From NCBI GenBank assembly GCA_004558205.1, contig SFDM01000009.1:1-64000 (forward strand): 64,000 nucleotides of DNA. Reading direction: 5' to 3'. The translations under genes were made by a program, and so were the position numbers. This document shows, in pieces, positions 17,422 to 26,509 of the stretch; position 1 is the stretch's first letter; every line of letters starts with the position of its first letter. The notes below the pieces were generated by a model that saw only the letters and a program-made list of their open reading frames with translations, did not search any database and was not told the DNA's origin. The DNA is from Pyramidobacter piscolens. Lineage in GTDB: Bacteria; Synergistota; Synergistia; Synergistales; Dethiosulfovibrionaceae.

Positions 17422-17465
17422 AAGAAGGAGCCAGCCCGGTAAAAACGCCAGGCTGGCTCCTTCTT
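17422..17465. terminator. Bidirectional terminator between the exported protein gene and rpsO
   Basis: A perfect 15-bp stem (17422-17436 with 17451-17465), AAGAAGGAGCCAGCC against its complement. It lies between convergent genes. Confidence 0.85.
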
Positions 17466-17487
17466 GCATGTCTTGGGTAAACTGGGA

Positions 17488-17754
17488 TCAGTGACGCAGG
17501 CCCAGGCTCTCGATGAGCTTCTTGTAACGGTTGAAGTCCTTGTCCTTCAGGTAGCGAAGGAGCTTGCGGCGCTTGCCGACCAGGGTCAGAAGGCCCTTCT
17601 TGGAGTGGTGGTCGTGCACGTGGATGCGAAGGTGGTCGGTCAGCTCGCGGACTCTTTGGGTGAGGACGGCGATCTGAACTTCGGGCGAGCCCGTATCCGT
17701 AGCGTGAGTACGGTAGGTCTCGATAATCTGGCTCTTAACAGTCTTTTCCAACAT
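17488..17754 (-). CDS. rpsO: 30S ribosomal protein S15
   Basis: 88 residues, the standard S15 length. S15 binds 16S rRNA early in 30S assembly at the central-domain three-way junction. Recognisable segments are DTGSPEVQIA, RIHVHDHHSKKGLL and GKRRKLLRYL, which contain the conserved RNA-contacting His, Asp and basic residues. AGGTGA precedes the ATG. The gene stands alone with a promoter about 125 bases upstream, and that leader could hold the S15 autoregulatory structure seen in many bacteria. The usual partner pnp is not adjacent in this window. Confidence 0.97.
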   Translation of the reverse strand: MLEKTVKSQIIETYRTHATDTGSPEVQIAVLTQRVRELTDHLRIHVHDHHSKKGLLTLVGKRRKLLRYLKDKDFNRYKKLIESLGLRH

Positions 17755-17879
17755 AAAAATTCACCTCATGGGGCAATAATCCTGAAACCAGGAAGGTCCT
17801 CTCCTGCTTTGCGCTCCATGGATCACAAAGAGGAACAGAAGCCATTACGAGGGACAATCGTAGTAACAGGTCGTGGTGC

Positions 17880-17908
17880 ATTGTATCACCTGAAGAGGCG
17901 GGACGCAA
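17880..17908 (-). promoter_or_regulatory. Promoter of rpsO
   Basis: Minus-strand TTGCGT (17903-17908), a 17-base spacer, and TACAAT (17880-17885). It leaves a leader of about 120 bases with several small hairpins before rpsO. Confidence 0.65.
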
Positions 17909-18006
17909 CGGGGAAAGGGAGTTTTGCCGCTCTTTCAGAGAAGGCGCGCAAAGAGGCTCTGCTTTTCCCCATAAAACAGGACATCCCGAAGCAGATCCCC
18001 TTCCGG

Positions 18007-19230
18007 CTATTTGCCGGCGAAGGACGCGATGGCGGCGAGCACTTCGTCGATGTCAGCCTCAGTGTGGTCGCCGTTGATCTGGAAGCGGATCTCCTCGGCG
18101 CCCCTGGGAACCACGGGATAGGTCAGGCCCGTGGCGATGACGCCCTTGTCGAGCAGATGCGCCACGAGGGCCTTGGTTTTGGCGGTGTCGTGCAGCACCA
18201 GGGGTGTCACGGGATGCACGCCGGGAATGGTCTCGTAGCCGAGGGCCACGATGCCCTTCTCGAAGCGTTCGGTCATGGCGCGCAGGTGGGCGAGAATCTG
18301 AGCGCCCTCACCGCTCTGGAGGATTTCAAGGGCTTTCATGACGGCGCAGGCCTCGCCGGCTGAGATGGGGTTGGAATAGATGTACATGGCGGCGTGCTCG
18401 CGCAGGTAGGTGATCAGCGTGCGCGATCCCACCACGTAGCCGCCGTTGACGCCGTAGGCCTTGCCCAGCGTGCCGATCAGCACGTCGACCCGAGCGCCGG
18501 TGACCTCCTCGGTGCCGCGGCCCGTCGCTCCGTAGGCGCCTACGCCGTGGGAGTCGTCCACCACAACGAAGGCGTCCTCGGGGAAGCGATCGTCATAGCT
18601 GTGGACAAGCTCCACCAGCTCTTTCAGCGGTGCGTAATCGCCTCTCATGCTGAACACGCCGTCGGTCACCACGAGAAGGCGTTTCGCGCCGGTGGCCACG
18701 GCCTCGTCGAGGCAGCGCTTCAGGTCTTCCATGGAGTTATGCTTGTAGACGCTGCGGAAGGGGGGCTTGCCAAGCTTGATGGCGTTGATGATGCTGTTGT
18801 GGTTCAGTTCGTCGCTGACGACGCAGGTCTCCTTGCTGATCAGCGACGTGATCACGCCGCCGACGGTGACATAGGCGGCGCTGAAGATCATGGCGTCCTC
18901 GCGCCCGTGGAACGCGGCCAGCTTGTGCTCAAGTTCGCGGTGAGGCATGAAAGTGCCGCTGATAAAGCGCACCGCCCCGGGGCCGACGCCATACCGGCGG
19001 GTACCCTCGTCTTCCGCCGCGATCATGTCGCTGCGCAGCGAGAGGCCAAGATAGGAGTTGGAGTTCATGCGGATGAATTCCTTGGAGCCCTGCCCCTTGA
19101 GGAAATAACGGGGGCCTTTGGCGCCCTGCCCCTTTTTCACGTCGGTGATGATCTCCTCTTTGCCTTTCAGGCGGCCTTCTTCTTTCAGTTTTTGAAGCTC
19201 CGCGGTCAGGACCGCTTCCAATTTTTTCAT
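18007..19230 (-). CDS. kbl: Glycine C-acetyltransferase (2-amino-3-ketobutyrate CoA ligase)
   Basis: 407 residues of the alpha-oxoamine synthase family (PLP fold-type I). It cleaves 2-amino-3-ketobutyrate with CoA to glycine and acetyl-CoA, the second step of threonine breakdown. The motifs NSYLGLS, DDSHGVGAYG and GTLGKAYG are visible; the PLP lysine in the last is at about residue 256. 8-amino-7-oxononanoate synthase has the same fold, but the adjacent threonine dehydrogenase and the absence of other biotin genes support Kbl. Its start (AGGAGG, nine bases, ATG) lies 18 bases after the tdh stop, so the two form one operon. Confidence 0.9.
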   Translation of the reverse strand: MKKLEAVLTAELQKLKEEGRLKGKEEIITDVKKGQGAKGPRYFLKGQGSKEFIRMNSNSYLGLSLRSDMIAAEDEGTRRYGVGPGAVRFISGTFMPHRELEHKLAAFHGREDAMIFSAAYVTVGGVITSLISKETCVVSDELNHNSIINAIKLGKPPFRSVYKHNSMEDLKRCLDEAVATGAKRLLVVTDGVFSMRGDYAPLKELVELVHSYDDRFPEDAFVVVDDSHGVGAYGATGRGTEEVTGARVDVLIGTLGKAYGVNGGYVVGSRTLITYLREHAAMYIYSNPISAGEACAVMKALEILQSGEGAQILAHLRAMTERFEKGIVALGYETIPGVHPVTPLVLHDTAKTKALVAHLLDKGVIATGLTYPVVPRGAEEIRFQINGDHTEADIDEVLAAIASFAGK

Positions 19231-19248
19231 TTCAAACTGCCTCCTCTG

Positions 19249-20211
19249 CTAAAACTTCGCCTGCGCGCCGAAGTGAGCGCGCAGATTTTTGAGCATATCC
19301 GCCGTCATATCGTCCAGATGGTACCGGGGATTCCAATCCCACTCCGCCCGAGCGGCACTATCGTCGATGGAATTGGGCCAGCTTTCGGCGATGGCCTGCC
19401 GTACGGGATCCACGCCGTAATCCAGGGTGAAAGACGGGATGTGTTTGCGGATTGAAGCGGCGACCTGTTCCGGCTCAAAGCTCATGCATGTGATGTTGAA
19501 ACAGCAGCGGTGGACCAGCCTGGAAGGATCGGCTTCCATGAGCTGCATCACGCCGTCGATGGCGTCGGGCATGTACATCATGTCCATGTAGGTCCCCGCG
19601 GCGATGTAACTGGTGTACTTCCCCTGGAGCACGGCCTGATAGTAAATGTCCACGGCGTAATCGGTGGTTCCGCCGCCGGGCAGAGTCTTATAGGAAATTA
19701 ATCCAGGAAATCTTACGCCTCGGACGTCCACATTCCATTTTTTGTGATAATATTCTCCTAGGAGTTCCCCGGTCACTTTCGTGACGCCGTAAATAGTATT
19801 GGGACGCTGAATCGTATCCTGAGGCGTCTTGTCGTGAGGCGTCTCAGGCCCGAAAGCCGCGATAGAACTGGGAAAGAAGACCGAACAATTATTTTCCCTG
19901 GCGACCTCCAGCGCGTTATAGGTGCCGCCGATGTTGATATCCCACGCGAGCTGCGGTTTCTGCTCCGCGGTCGCTGAAAGGAGCCCCGCGAGGTGAAAGA
20001 TGGTATCCGCTTTAAAGTCTCTGACGCACTCCGCATATTTCGCTCCGTCCCGCGCGTCAAGGACTTTGAAAGGCCCATCAGGCAGAACGCCCCTCGTATC
20101 CTCGCGGACGTCTGTCGCTAAAACATGATCGGCACCGTAATCCCGTCTCAGCCGAGTGACCAGTTCTGTTCCAATCTGACCCAAAGAGCCTGACACGATG
20201 ACTTTCTTCAC
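19249..20211 (-). CDS. tdh: L-threonine 3-dehydrogenase, SDR type
   Basis: 320 residues of the extended short-chain dehydrogenase/epimerase-like Tdh type, unlike the zinc-dependent E. coli Tdh. It oxidises threonine to 2-amino-3-ketobutyrate with NAD. It shows a GSLGQIG nucleotide-binding glycine motif near the N-terminus, Tyr141 and Lys145 of the YGVTK catalytic motif, and the GGGTTDYA segment typical of this Tdh branch. The frame extends to a TTG at 20226, but that codon lies inside the ribosome binding site. GGAGGTG is correctly spaced for GTG 20211, which is chosen. It is first in the tdh-kbl operon, divergent from a GntR-type regulator. Confidence 0.9.
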   Translation of the reverse strand: MKKVIVSGSLGQIGTELVTRLRRDYGADHVLATDVREDTRGVLPDGPFKVLDARDGAKYAECVRDFKADTIFHLAGLLSATAEQKPQLAWDINIGGTYNALEVARENNCSVFFPSSIAAFGPETPHDKTPQDTIQRPNTIYGVTKVTGELLGEYYHKKWNVDVRGVRFPGLISYKTLPGGGTTDYAVDIYYQAVLQGKYTSYIAAGTYMDMMYMPDAIDGVMQLMEADPSRLVHRCCFNITCMSFEPEQVAASIRKHIPSFTLDYGVDPVRQAIAESWPNSIDDSAARAEWDWNPRYHLDDMTADMLKNLRAHFGAQAKF

Positions 20212-20245
20212 AGAGAACACCTCCAAATAGACTGCTTACTCGTTC

Positions 20246-20273
20246 AGTATAGCTCAATTGATTTGTTTGTCAA
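20246..20273 (-). promoter_or_regulatory. Promoter of tdh-kbl
   Basis: Minus-strand TTGACA (20268-20273), a 16-base spacer, and TATACT (20246-20251), 35 bases before the tdh GTG. It lies in the tdh/GntR divergent gap, so the regulator could bind here. Confidence 0.82.
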
Positions 20274-20409
20274 ATGAGTATAATTCTGTTTAGAACAGCT
20301 ATATCTCAAAAAGTCTCTTCGACAACTATGTACAATTTGGTGCTGGATGATGTAAAATAATATAGGTATAGGAGCAAGAGATTCTAGTGTGTGAAAGGAG
20401 AAAACAGAG

Positions 20410-21090
20410 ATGACTTTAGAGGAACTTATGCCAAAAATCAGTGGGGACAAGGCCGCGTCATACTACATCGCCAACGTGCTGCGCGAGGCGATTTACAGAG
20501 GCGTTCTTGAGGAGAACGAACAGCTTTTGCAAAATCAGCTCGCCGCGAGAATGGGGGTCAGTCCCATCCCGCTCAGGGAAGCTCTGAAGCAGCTTGAAAT
20601 TGAGGGACTGGTGGAGTTCAGAGGGCGCCGCGGCGCTATCGTTTCAGGATTGACCCTGGACGACGCCAGAGAGATTTACGATATGCTGATGTGGCTGGAA
20701 ACGGGCGTGATGCGCGTTTCCTTCGAACTGATCTCCAACGCGCTGATTCAGGATGAGGAAAAGCTTCTGACGGCCATGGAGAGCGAACCCGATCCCGTCA
20801 AGTGGAGGGACATGAACGTGCTGTTCCATTCGTCGCTCTACGAGCCGGCGGACCGTCCCCAGACGCTGGACATGATCGCCAAGCTGCGCCGCCAGGTGGA
20901 CCGCTACATCCGCACCCACCTCGACTCGATGCGCAAGGAATCGGAAGAACAGCACCGCGCGATCTTAGAGGGCGTAAAGGCCCACGACCTTGAAAAGACG
21001 ATCTCGGCTCTGGAGAGCCACCTGATCAACACGTCCAAGGACCTGCAGGCCTACATGCGCCATTACCAGAACAAGCAGAAGGACAAATAA
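20410..21090 (+). CDS. GntR-family transcriptional regulator, FadR/FCD subfamily
   Basis: 226 residues. An N-terminal winged helix-turn-helix domain (about 15-80; LAARMGVSPIPLREALKQLE is the recognition region) is followed by an all-helical FCD ligand domain (about 85-215). The FCD metal/ligand histidines are visible in LFHSSLY, EQHRAI and ESHL. FCD proteins typically sense small organic acids and repress catabolic genes. The gene is divergent from tdh-kbl across a 198-base gap, which makes threonine catabolism its likely target (inference from context). AAAGGAG supports the ATG. It ends in a very strong terminator. Confidence 0.88.
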   Translation: MTLEELMPKISGDKAASYYIANVLREAIYRGVLEENEQLLQNQLAARMGVSPIPLREALKQLEIEGLVEFRGRRGAIVSGLTLDDAREIYDMLMWLETGVMRVSFELISNALIQDEEKLLTAMESEPDPVKWRDMNVLFHSSLYEPADRPQTLDMIAKLRRQVDRYIRTHLDSMRKESEEQHRAILEGVKAHDLEKTISALESHLINTSKDLQAYMRHYQNKQKDK

Positions 21091-21109
21091 GAGGCTCCCC
21101 CAAAACACG

Positions 21110-21164
21110 AAAACGCCCCGGCCCCCCTTTCATGAAAGCATGAAAGGGGGGCCGGGGCGTTTTT
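21110..21164. terminator. Bidirectional terminator with a 25-bp perfect stem
   Basis: Positions 21110-21134 pair perfectly with 21139-21164 around a short AAAG loop, with A and T tracts at the ends. It separates the convergent regulator gene and recN. Confidence 0.94.
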
Positions 21165-21175
21165 GCTGGAGTGCG

Positions 21176-22873
21176 TCATATTTTTCTGGAAGGGTCGAAA
21201 AAGATCCGTTCTTCCTGGTCGGTCTCGTCCAATTTCAGGAGCTTCCGCGCGTGATTTCGGGCTTCGGGTTCGTCGGCGTTGCCCGAGAGCATTCGTGCGA
21301 TCTCGCCGACGCGGTCCTCGCCCATAAGGGGCGTGATTTTCGACATGTCGCCGGCGCGCTCCACCAGGTAATGCTGATTCGCCAGGGCCGCGATGCTGGC
21401 CTCGTGCGTGATCAGGATCACCTGAACGCGGTCGGCCAGCTGGCGGAGCTTGAGCCCCGTCAGGTAGGCGGCCCGTCCGCCAAGCCCGGCCTCGACTTCA
21501 TCAAAAACGACGGTGGGAGGCATGAGCTCGTCGGGCAGAGAAAGCTGAATGGCCAGAAGGATGCGGCTCAGCTCGCCGCCCGACGCGGCCTTCGCAACGG
21601 GGATCTCCTGGTCGCCCGCGCGCAGGAGCACGAACTCCACGTTCTCGGCGCCGTTGGCGCGCAGGTGGTTGGTCTCGGTCAGCCTGACGCGGAACTGGCT
21701 GTTCTCCATGGCCAGGTCGGCCAAATGGCGCGTGACCCGCTCCTGAAGAAGCGCTGCGGCGGCGGTTCTCTGCTCACGCAGTTTCCGAGCTTCCTGGGCC
21801 ACGGCGCGGCGGGCATCGGCCATTTTGGCGTTCAGATCGCTTTGCAGCCGCGCCGAACCGGCGAGCCAGTCCATCTCTTCTTGAGCCGATTTCCAGTAGG
21901 CGAGCAGCTCCGAGAGCGTCGTCACGTTGGCCAGGCGCTTGCATTTGCGGATATGCCCCAAGGTGGTCTCAAGTCTGTCCAGATCCGACTCCAGAGCGTC
22001 GATCTTCTCCGACGGCGCTAACTCGCTCAGAGTCTGGGCAAGGGTTTCCAAATCGCCCAGGGCCTGCTGGCAGGCTTCCATCACCTTCTCCCGGTTCTCG
22101 GAGGAAAGAAGGTCCGAGAGGCCGTAAAAGAGGTTTTGAAATTCCTCGACCAGTCCGCCCGTTTCAGAGTTTTGAAGCTGTCTATAACGGTTCCGCAGCT
22201 CGCGGAGGCGCGCCAGTTCCTTTTCGCTTTCCCCGTAGTCGCGGTTCAGTTTTTCTTCGCTGTCGGGTTCAAGCCCGGCGCGTTTCAGGAAAGCCATCAC
22301 CTCCTCCGCGCTGCCGTAGGTCTTGAGCACATGCTGCTCTCTCTGTTTGATCTGGCGCAGCCCTTTTTCGCAGTCCAGCACCTGATAAAAGACTTCTTCC
22401 AGACGGCGGCGCGTCGCTGCTAGTTCCGGACCGCCGCAGGCGTCGAGCAGTTTCATCTGGCGCTCGGGTTCCAGAAGCTCGAGCTGGGCAAACTGGCTTT
22501 GGATGGACATCAGGCGCGGAGCGACCTCGGCCACCCTGTTCAGCGGCACGGGCTGTCCCTGAATCGAACATTTGCCACGTCCTGAACGGGATATTTCGCG
22601 CTTGATCGAAAAGGAACGGTCCTGGGGCTGAAGCTCCTCTTCAAGACCCTCCAAGGGCCCTGGGACGAAAAAGTAGGCTTCGGCGCCGGCGGTCTCCTGC
22701 CCTGATTGAATCAAAGAATTGGGGCTTCTTTTTCCGCACAGGAGTTCCAAGCCGCGCACGAGGCTGCTCTTTCCCGCGCCGCTTTCTCCCGTAACGGCCA
22801 CAAGCCCTGCTCCCAGCTCGAGCGTCGCGGAAGCGACGCCGCCCACCGAGTTCAGCCGCAGTTCTTCAAGCAT
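21176..22873 (-). CDS. recN: DNA repair protein RecN
   Basis: 565 residues, an SMC-like ATPase that tethers DNA ends during double-strand-break repair. The Walker A motif GESGAGKSS is near residue 30. Two long coiled-coil regions occupy the middle. The ABC signature region (SGGELSRILLA) and Walker B VVFDEVEAGLGG lie towards the C-terminus, the RecN-specific order. The sequence is rather divergent from E. coli RecN (553 residues). The open frame extends 42 codons upstream into nadK, but AAGGGGG precedes the ATG at 22873, which overlaps the nadK stop by 8 bases. recN next to nadK is a common bacterial arrangement. Confidence 0.92.
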   Translation of the reverse strand: MLEELRLNSVGGVASATLELGAGLVAVTGESGAGKSSLVRGLELLCGKRSPNSLIQSGQETAGAEAYFFVPGPLEGLEEELQPQDRSFSIKREISRSGRGKCSIQGQPVPLNRVAEVAPRLMSIQSQFAQLELLEPERQMKLLDACGGPELAATRRRLEEVFYQVLDCEKGLRQIKQREQHVLKTYGSAEEVMAFLKRAGLEPDSEEKLNRDYGESEKELARLRELRNRYRQLQNSETGGLVEEFQNLFYGLSDLLSSENREKVMEACQQALGDLETLAQTLSELAPSEKIDALESDLDRLETTLGHIRKCKRLANVTTLSELLAYWKSAQEEMDWLAGSARLQSDLNAKMADARRAVAQEARKLREQRTAAAALLQERVTRHLADLAMENSQFRVRLTETNHLRANGAENVEFVLLRAGDQEIPVAKAASGGELSRILLAIQLSLPDELMPPTVVFDEVEAGLGGRAAYLTGLKLRQLADRVQVILITHEASIAALANQHYLVERAGDMSKITPLMGEDRVGEIARMLSGNADEPEARNHARKLLKLDETDQEERIFFDPSRKI

Positions 22874-23741
22874 GAGCGGCCCCCTTTCTTGACACGGGAT
22901 CCCAGCCCCACATGAGCTTCTGATGCAGGAGATCGTAATAGCCAAACTGGGGCAGCGATACCACGTTGATAAAATGGTGCTTTGACAGCGAGACTTCAAG
23001 ACGGTCGTCGTGGGTCATGGGATAAACGTCTTCTCCGTCCACGGTCAGATAAAGTTCCGATCCTTCGCGCGGCGTCAGGCTCAGATGGTCGTCGGGCCCC
23101 AGAAGGGTCGGGCGGGCGTAAAGGGTATGGGCGCAGATCGGCACCAAAATCATGCAGCTGAGATGAGGCGGCACGATGGGGCCGCCGGCGGAAAGGGCGT
23201 AGGCGGTGGACCCCGTGGGCGACGAAACGATCACGCCGTCGGCCCGAAATTCGCACATGGGTCTATTCTGCACCTGCACGTCCACTGAAACGAGGCGCGC
23301 CTGGATTCCCTTGGAGAGCACCATGTCGTTCAGCGCGAAAATTTTATGCTTCTGATCGCCCGTGGTGAGGATCCCCTCGAGGAAATGCCGCGGCTGAGGC
23401 GTGAAATCCCCGCGCTCGATCTGTTCGATCTGCTCGCGGGCGTGGGCGGGATCGCCCACGGCAAGAAAGCCGAGGTGCCCCATGCAGATGCCGAAAAGGT
23501 TGATGTCGGTGTTCTGCACAAGGCGCGCCGCCTTGAGAAAGGTCCCGTCGCCGCCGATGACCAGCGCCGTCTGAACGCTTTTCAGCCATTCTTCAAGAGG
23601 CGCCGCCTCGCGGCCCAGCGCCTCAGCCTCACGGGGGAGCAGCAGAAAGGGGGTTCCCCGCTGTTCGCTCCACGCACAGAGCTCCTGGGCAAGGCAAACA
23701 GCGTCAGGTTTTGAAAGATTCACGACCAAACCGAAAATCAT
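22866..23741 (-). CDS. nadK: NAD kinase
   Basis: 291 residues. It phosphorylates NAD to NADP with ATP or polyphosphate. The GGDG motif is at 63-66 (IGGDGTF), and the downstream NDMVLSKG and SPTGSTAYALSAGGPI motifs form the NAD-binding domain. The frame is open further upstream, but GGAGGG with a seven-base spacer marks the ATG at 23741. An extended -10 promoter lies 77 bases upstream, so nadK-recN may be transcribed separately from the xseB-tlyA group. Confidence 0.93.
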   Translation of the reverse strand: MIFGLVVNLSKPDAVCLAQELCAWSEQRGTPFLLLPREAEALGREAAPLEEWLKSVQTALVIGGDGTFLKAARLVQNTDINLFGICMGHLGFLAVGDPAHAREQIEQIERGDFTPQPRHFLEGILTTGDQKHKIFALNDMVLSKGIQARLVSVDVQVQNRPMCEFRADGVIVSSPTGSTAYALSAGGPIVPPHLSCMILVPICAHTLYARPTLLGPDDHLSLTPREGSELYLTVDGEDVYPMTHDDRLEVSLSKHHFINVVSLPQFGYYDLLHQKLMWGWDPVSRKGAAHA

Positions 23742-23817
23742 AGGTACTCCCTCCAAAAACATGGAATCTGTAAAGTCGCCGCGCCAGCGCGCCAACTCCT
23801 GGTAAAACTCACCCGTG

Positions 23818-23826
23818 ATTATAACA
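23818..23826 (-). promoter_or_regulatory. Extended -10 promoter of nadK-recN
   Basis: Minus-strand TGTTATAAT (TG, one base, perfect TATAAT) in the 141-base gap between tlyA and nadK. No good -35 is seen, as is usual for extended -10 promoters. Confidence 0.6.
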
Positions 23827-23882
23827 GGATTTTAGGCCCTGGCTCACAGCAGAAGCCATGAACTTTTATCGGCCCGAAAAAT

Positions 23883-24692
23883 TCAGTTTAGCGCCTCATG
23901 GCTTTTCCGCACCAGCGCCTCCATGTCGGGGCAGACCGATTCGACGCCTTTGCGCAGGTGAAAGAGGTACTCAATGTTCCCCTTCGGCCCCTTGATGCCA
24001 GACCAGGCGGCCCCGCAAAGCCCCCAGGGGGTTTCGCCGCGAATGAACCGCTCCAGTTCTCCGAGCACCGAAAGGTGGACTTCCGGCGAGTGGACCACGC
24101 CTCCCTGATCCACGTCGCCGCGCCGGGCCTCGAACTGGGGCTTGACGAGCACCACGGCCTCGGCCTCCTCGGAAGTGACGCCAGCCATGGGGTTTAAAAG
24201 CTTCGTCAGGGAGATGAAGGAGGCGTCGCTGGCCGCGAAATCTGGAAGGGGCTGAAACATGTCAGGCGTCAGGAAACGGGCGTTCTGCCGCTCCATGACG
24301 GCCACACGGGGGTCGCCGCGCAGGCTCCAGGCAAGCTGCCCGTACCCCACGTCGACGGAAAAGACCTTAGCCGCGCCATAGCGCAGCATCACCTGCGTAA
24401 AACCGCCCGTAGATGCGCCTACGTCGAGGCAAACTCGGTCCCGGAGGTTCAGATTGAACTTTTCAAGAGCCGTTAAGAGCTTATAGGCCCCGCGGCTGAC
24501 CCATTCCTGTTCCGCCCCTTTAAGCCGGACGGCGTCGGATTCCCGCACCAGCTGGCCCGCGCTCTGAGCCGGAGCGTCGTTCACAAGGACTTTGCCCGCC
24601 ATGACCAGGGCCGCCGCGAGCTGAGGGGAGTCGGCAAGCCCCTCTTCCAAAAGGCGGGAGTCCAGGCGGATTTTAGGATTTTTCGCGCTCAT
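23883..24692 (-). CDS. tlyA: rRNA 2'-O-methyltransferase / hemolysin family TlyA
   Basis: 269 residues. An S4 RNA-binding domain (about 1-65, RLDSRLLEEG) is followed by an FtsJ/RrmJ-type methyltransferase domain (about 65-260). The SAM-binding motif is DVGASTGGFTQ, and the DVGYGQ, VLVKPQFEA and SWRNA-type Lys/Asp residues match TlyA. TlyA methylates 16S and, in some species, 23S rRNA and influences capreomycin sensitivity. The 5' end overlaps dxs by 20 bases, and the order ispA-dxs-tlyA is widely conserved. Whether both rRNAs are targets here is unknown. Confidence 0.92.
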   Translation of the reverse strand: MSAKNPKIRLDSRLLEEGLADSPQLAAALVMAGKVLVNDAPAQSAGQLVRESDAVRLKGAEQEWVSRGAYKLLTALEKFNLNLRDRVCLDVGASTGGFTQVMLRYGAAKVFSVDVGYGQLAWSLRGDPRVAVMERQNARFLTPDMFQPLPDFAASDASFISLTKLLNPMAGVTSEEAEAVVLVKPQFEARRGDVDQGGVVHSPEVHLSVLGELERFIRGETPWGLCGAAWSGIKGPKGNIEYLFHLRKGVESVCPDMEALVRKSHEALN

Positions 24693-26508
24693 AGAGCTCC
24701 ACGATCCTTTCAGCGGTCAGGCCGCAGCGAGTCCTCTGCTGCGCCTGCGATCCCTGCGCCACAAAAACCGCGGGCAGGGCGACGATCCTGACGGTACAGG
24801 GCAGGCCTTTCCGCCGGCAGAGCAGGGCCGTCCTCTCGCCCACGCCGCCGGGTTCGTAAGCTTCCTCCACGGTCACGACAAGGTTCAGGCCCTTCAGACA
24901 ATCCGCGAGATTTTCAGGAAGGGGCGACACTTGATTCAAAAACAGGAGCCGCGGTTTTTCATATCCGCGTTTCTCCGCGAGCGCCGCTGCCGCGGCGGCG
25001 GTCTGACAGGCCGAACCGGCCGCCAGCACGCACCAGGAAGGGCCTTCGCCGCTGTCGGCCATTTCGCCGCCGCGGGAAAAGCCCTGCGCGGGGGGGACGG
25101 CGCCGCGGGGATAACGGATCAGCGCCGGCCCTTCGCCCTGAAAAGCCCTCTCAAAGGCGCAGGACAGCGACGGCCCGTCATAGGGCGACCAGATCTGAAG
25201 GTTGGGGACGGCGCTGCACCAGTTCATGTCGAAAAGCCCCTGGTGGGTTTCCCCGTCGTCGCCCACCAGCCCCGCGCGGTCCACGGCGAGCACCACGGGC
25301 AGCTTTTGAAGGCAGATATCATGCACCAGCTGGTCCATGGCGCGCTGCAGGAAGGTGGAGTAAATGCAGGCTACTGGGCGCATGCCGCCCGCCGCCAGGC
25401 CGGCGGCAAAGGTGAGCATATGCTCCTCGGCGATGCCCACGTCAAAAAAGCGCTCCGGGAATTTTTCCTTAAAACGGCCCAACGCCGACCCCTCGGTCAT
25501 GGCCGGCGTCAGCACCACCACGCGGCGATCCTCAAGGGCGCGCTCTTCAATGCAGGCGGCAGCGGCGGCGCTCCAGCTGGGCCCTTTTTTCGCCCCCGTG
25601 GAAGCGGGCTGCGGGGCCACGCCATGATAGGCCACGGGATTTTGTTCCGCCGGCTCGTAACCCTTTCCCTTTCGGGTCACCAGATGGATCAGAAGCGGCC
25701 ATTCGTAGTTCTTCGCCAGCTCGAAAATGCGCTCGAGCTCCTGCTCGTCGTGTCCGTCGAAGGGCCCCCAGTAGGTCAGCCCCATGTCGTCGAAAAGGTT
25801 GGCGTGGCTGACGACCTTTTTGATTCTGTCCTTGGCGCTTTCAAGACAGCGGTAGACTCTGTCGGTGGTAAAGACCCTGCGGCAGACCATTTTGATGATG
25901 TTTTTCGTGGTCTTGTAAAAGGCCGACGTGGAGAGGCGCGCCAGGTGCATGGCCATGCCGCCGACCCGGGGGCTGATGGCCATGTCGTTGTCGTTGAGCA
26001 CGAAGGTCACGCGGGTGTCCAGAGACCCCGCGTGGTTCAGCGCCTCGAAAGCTTCGCCGTTGATGATCGCGCCGTCGCCGATCACGGCAACCACGTGATG
26101 TTTTTTCCCCTGGAGGTCACGCGACACGGCATAGCCCAAGGCCGCCGACAGCGACGTGCTGCTGTGCCCGACGCCGAAATGGTCGCAGGGGCTCTCGGCC
26201 AGCTTAGGATAACCGCTGATGCCGCCTTCGGTCCGGAGGGTATCGAACCGGTCGGCGCGCCCTGTCAGGATCTTCCAGGCGTAGGCCTGGTGCCCCACGT
26301 CGAACACGATCCTGTCCTCCATGGGGTCGAAGGTCCTCAAAAGAGCGGTGATCAGCTCTACCGCGCCCAGCGACGAAGCCATGTGGCCCCCGTTTTTGAG
26401 GGTCACGCCGATGATGCGCTGCCGAACTTCCGCCATCAGGGCGGGCAGGTCGCCGCGCGCAACGTTTTTGACGTCCTGGGGCCCCTTTATGCCGTCGAGC
26501 AGAGCCAT
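24673..26508 (-). CDS. dxs: 1-deoxy-D-xylulose-5-phosphate synthase
   Basis: 611 residues. It condenses pyruvate and glyceraldehyde-3-phosphate to DXP, the entry step of the MEP isoprenoid pathway. The thiamine-diphosphate motif starts at GDGAI (about 140) and ends at the downstream LNDNDMAIS segment. The central transketolase pyrimidine domain has DRAGLVGDDGETHQG, which holds the cofactor-activating region. The length is close to the usual 620. The gene starts one base after the ispA stop and overlaps tlyA. With ispG and dxr at 40-44 kb, most of the pathway entry is encoded in the window. Confidence 0.96.
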   Translation of the reverse strand: MALLDGIKGPQDVKNVARGDLPALMAEVRQRIIGVTLKNGGHMASSLGAVELITALLRTFDPMEDRIVFDVGHQAYAWKILTGRADRFDTLRTEGGISGYPKLAESPCDHFGVGHSSTSLSAALGYAVSRDLQGKKHHVVAVIGDGAIINGEAFEALNHAGSLDTRVTFVLNDNDMAISPRVGGMAMHLARLSTSAFYKTTKNIIKMVCRRVFTTDRVYRCLESAKDRIKKVVSHANLFDDMGLTYWGPFDGHDEQELERIFELAKNYEWPLLIHLVTRKGKGYEPAEQNPVAYHGVAPQPASTGAKKGPSWSAAAAACIEERALEDRRVVVLTPAMTEGSALGRFKEKFPERFFDVGIAEEHMLTFAAGLAAGGMRPVACIYSTFLQRAMDQLVHDICLQKLPVVLAVDRAGLVGDDGETHQGLFDMNWCSAVPNLQIWSPYDGPSLSCAFERAFQGEGPALIRYPRGAVPPAQGFSRGGEMADSGEGPSWCVLAAGSACQTAAAAAALAEKRGYEKPRLLFLNQVSPLPENLADCLKGLNLVVTVEEAYEPGGVGERTALLCRRKGLPCTVRIVALPAVFVAQGSQAQQRTRCGLTAERIVELYEREKS

Positions 26509-26509
26509 A

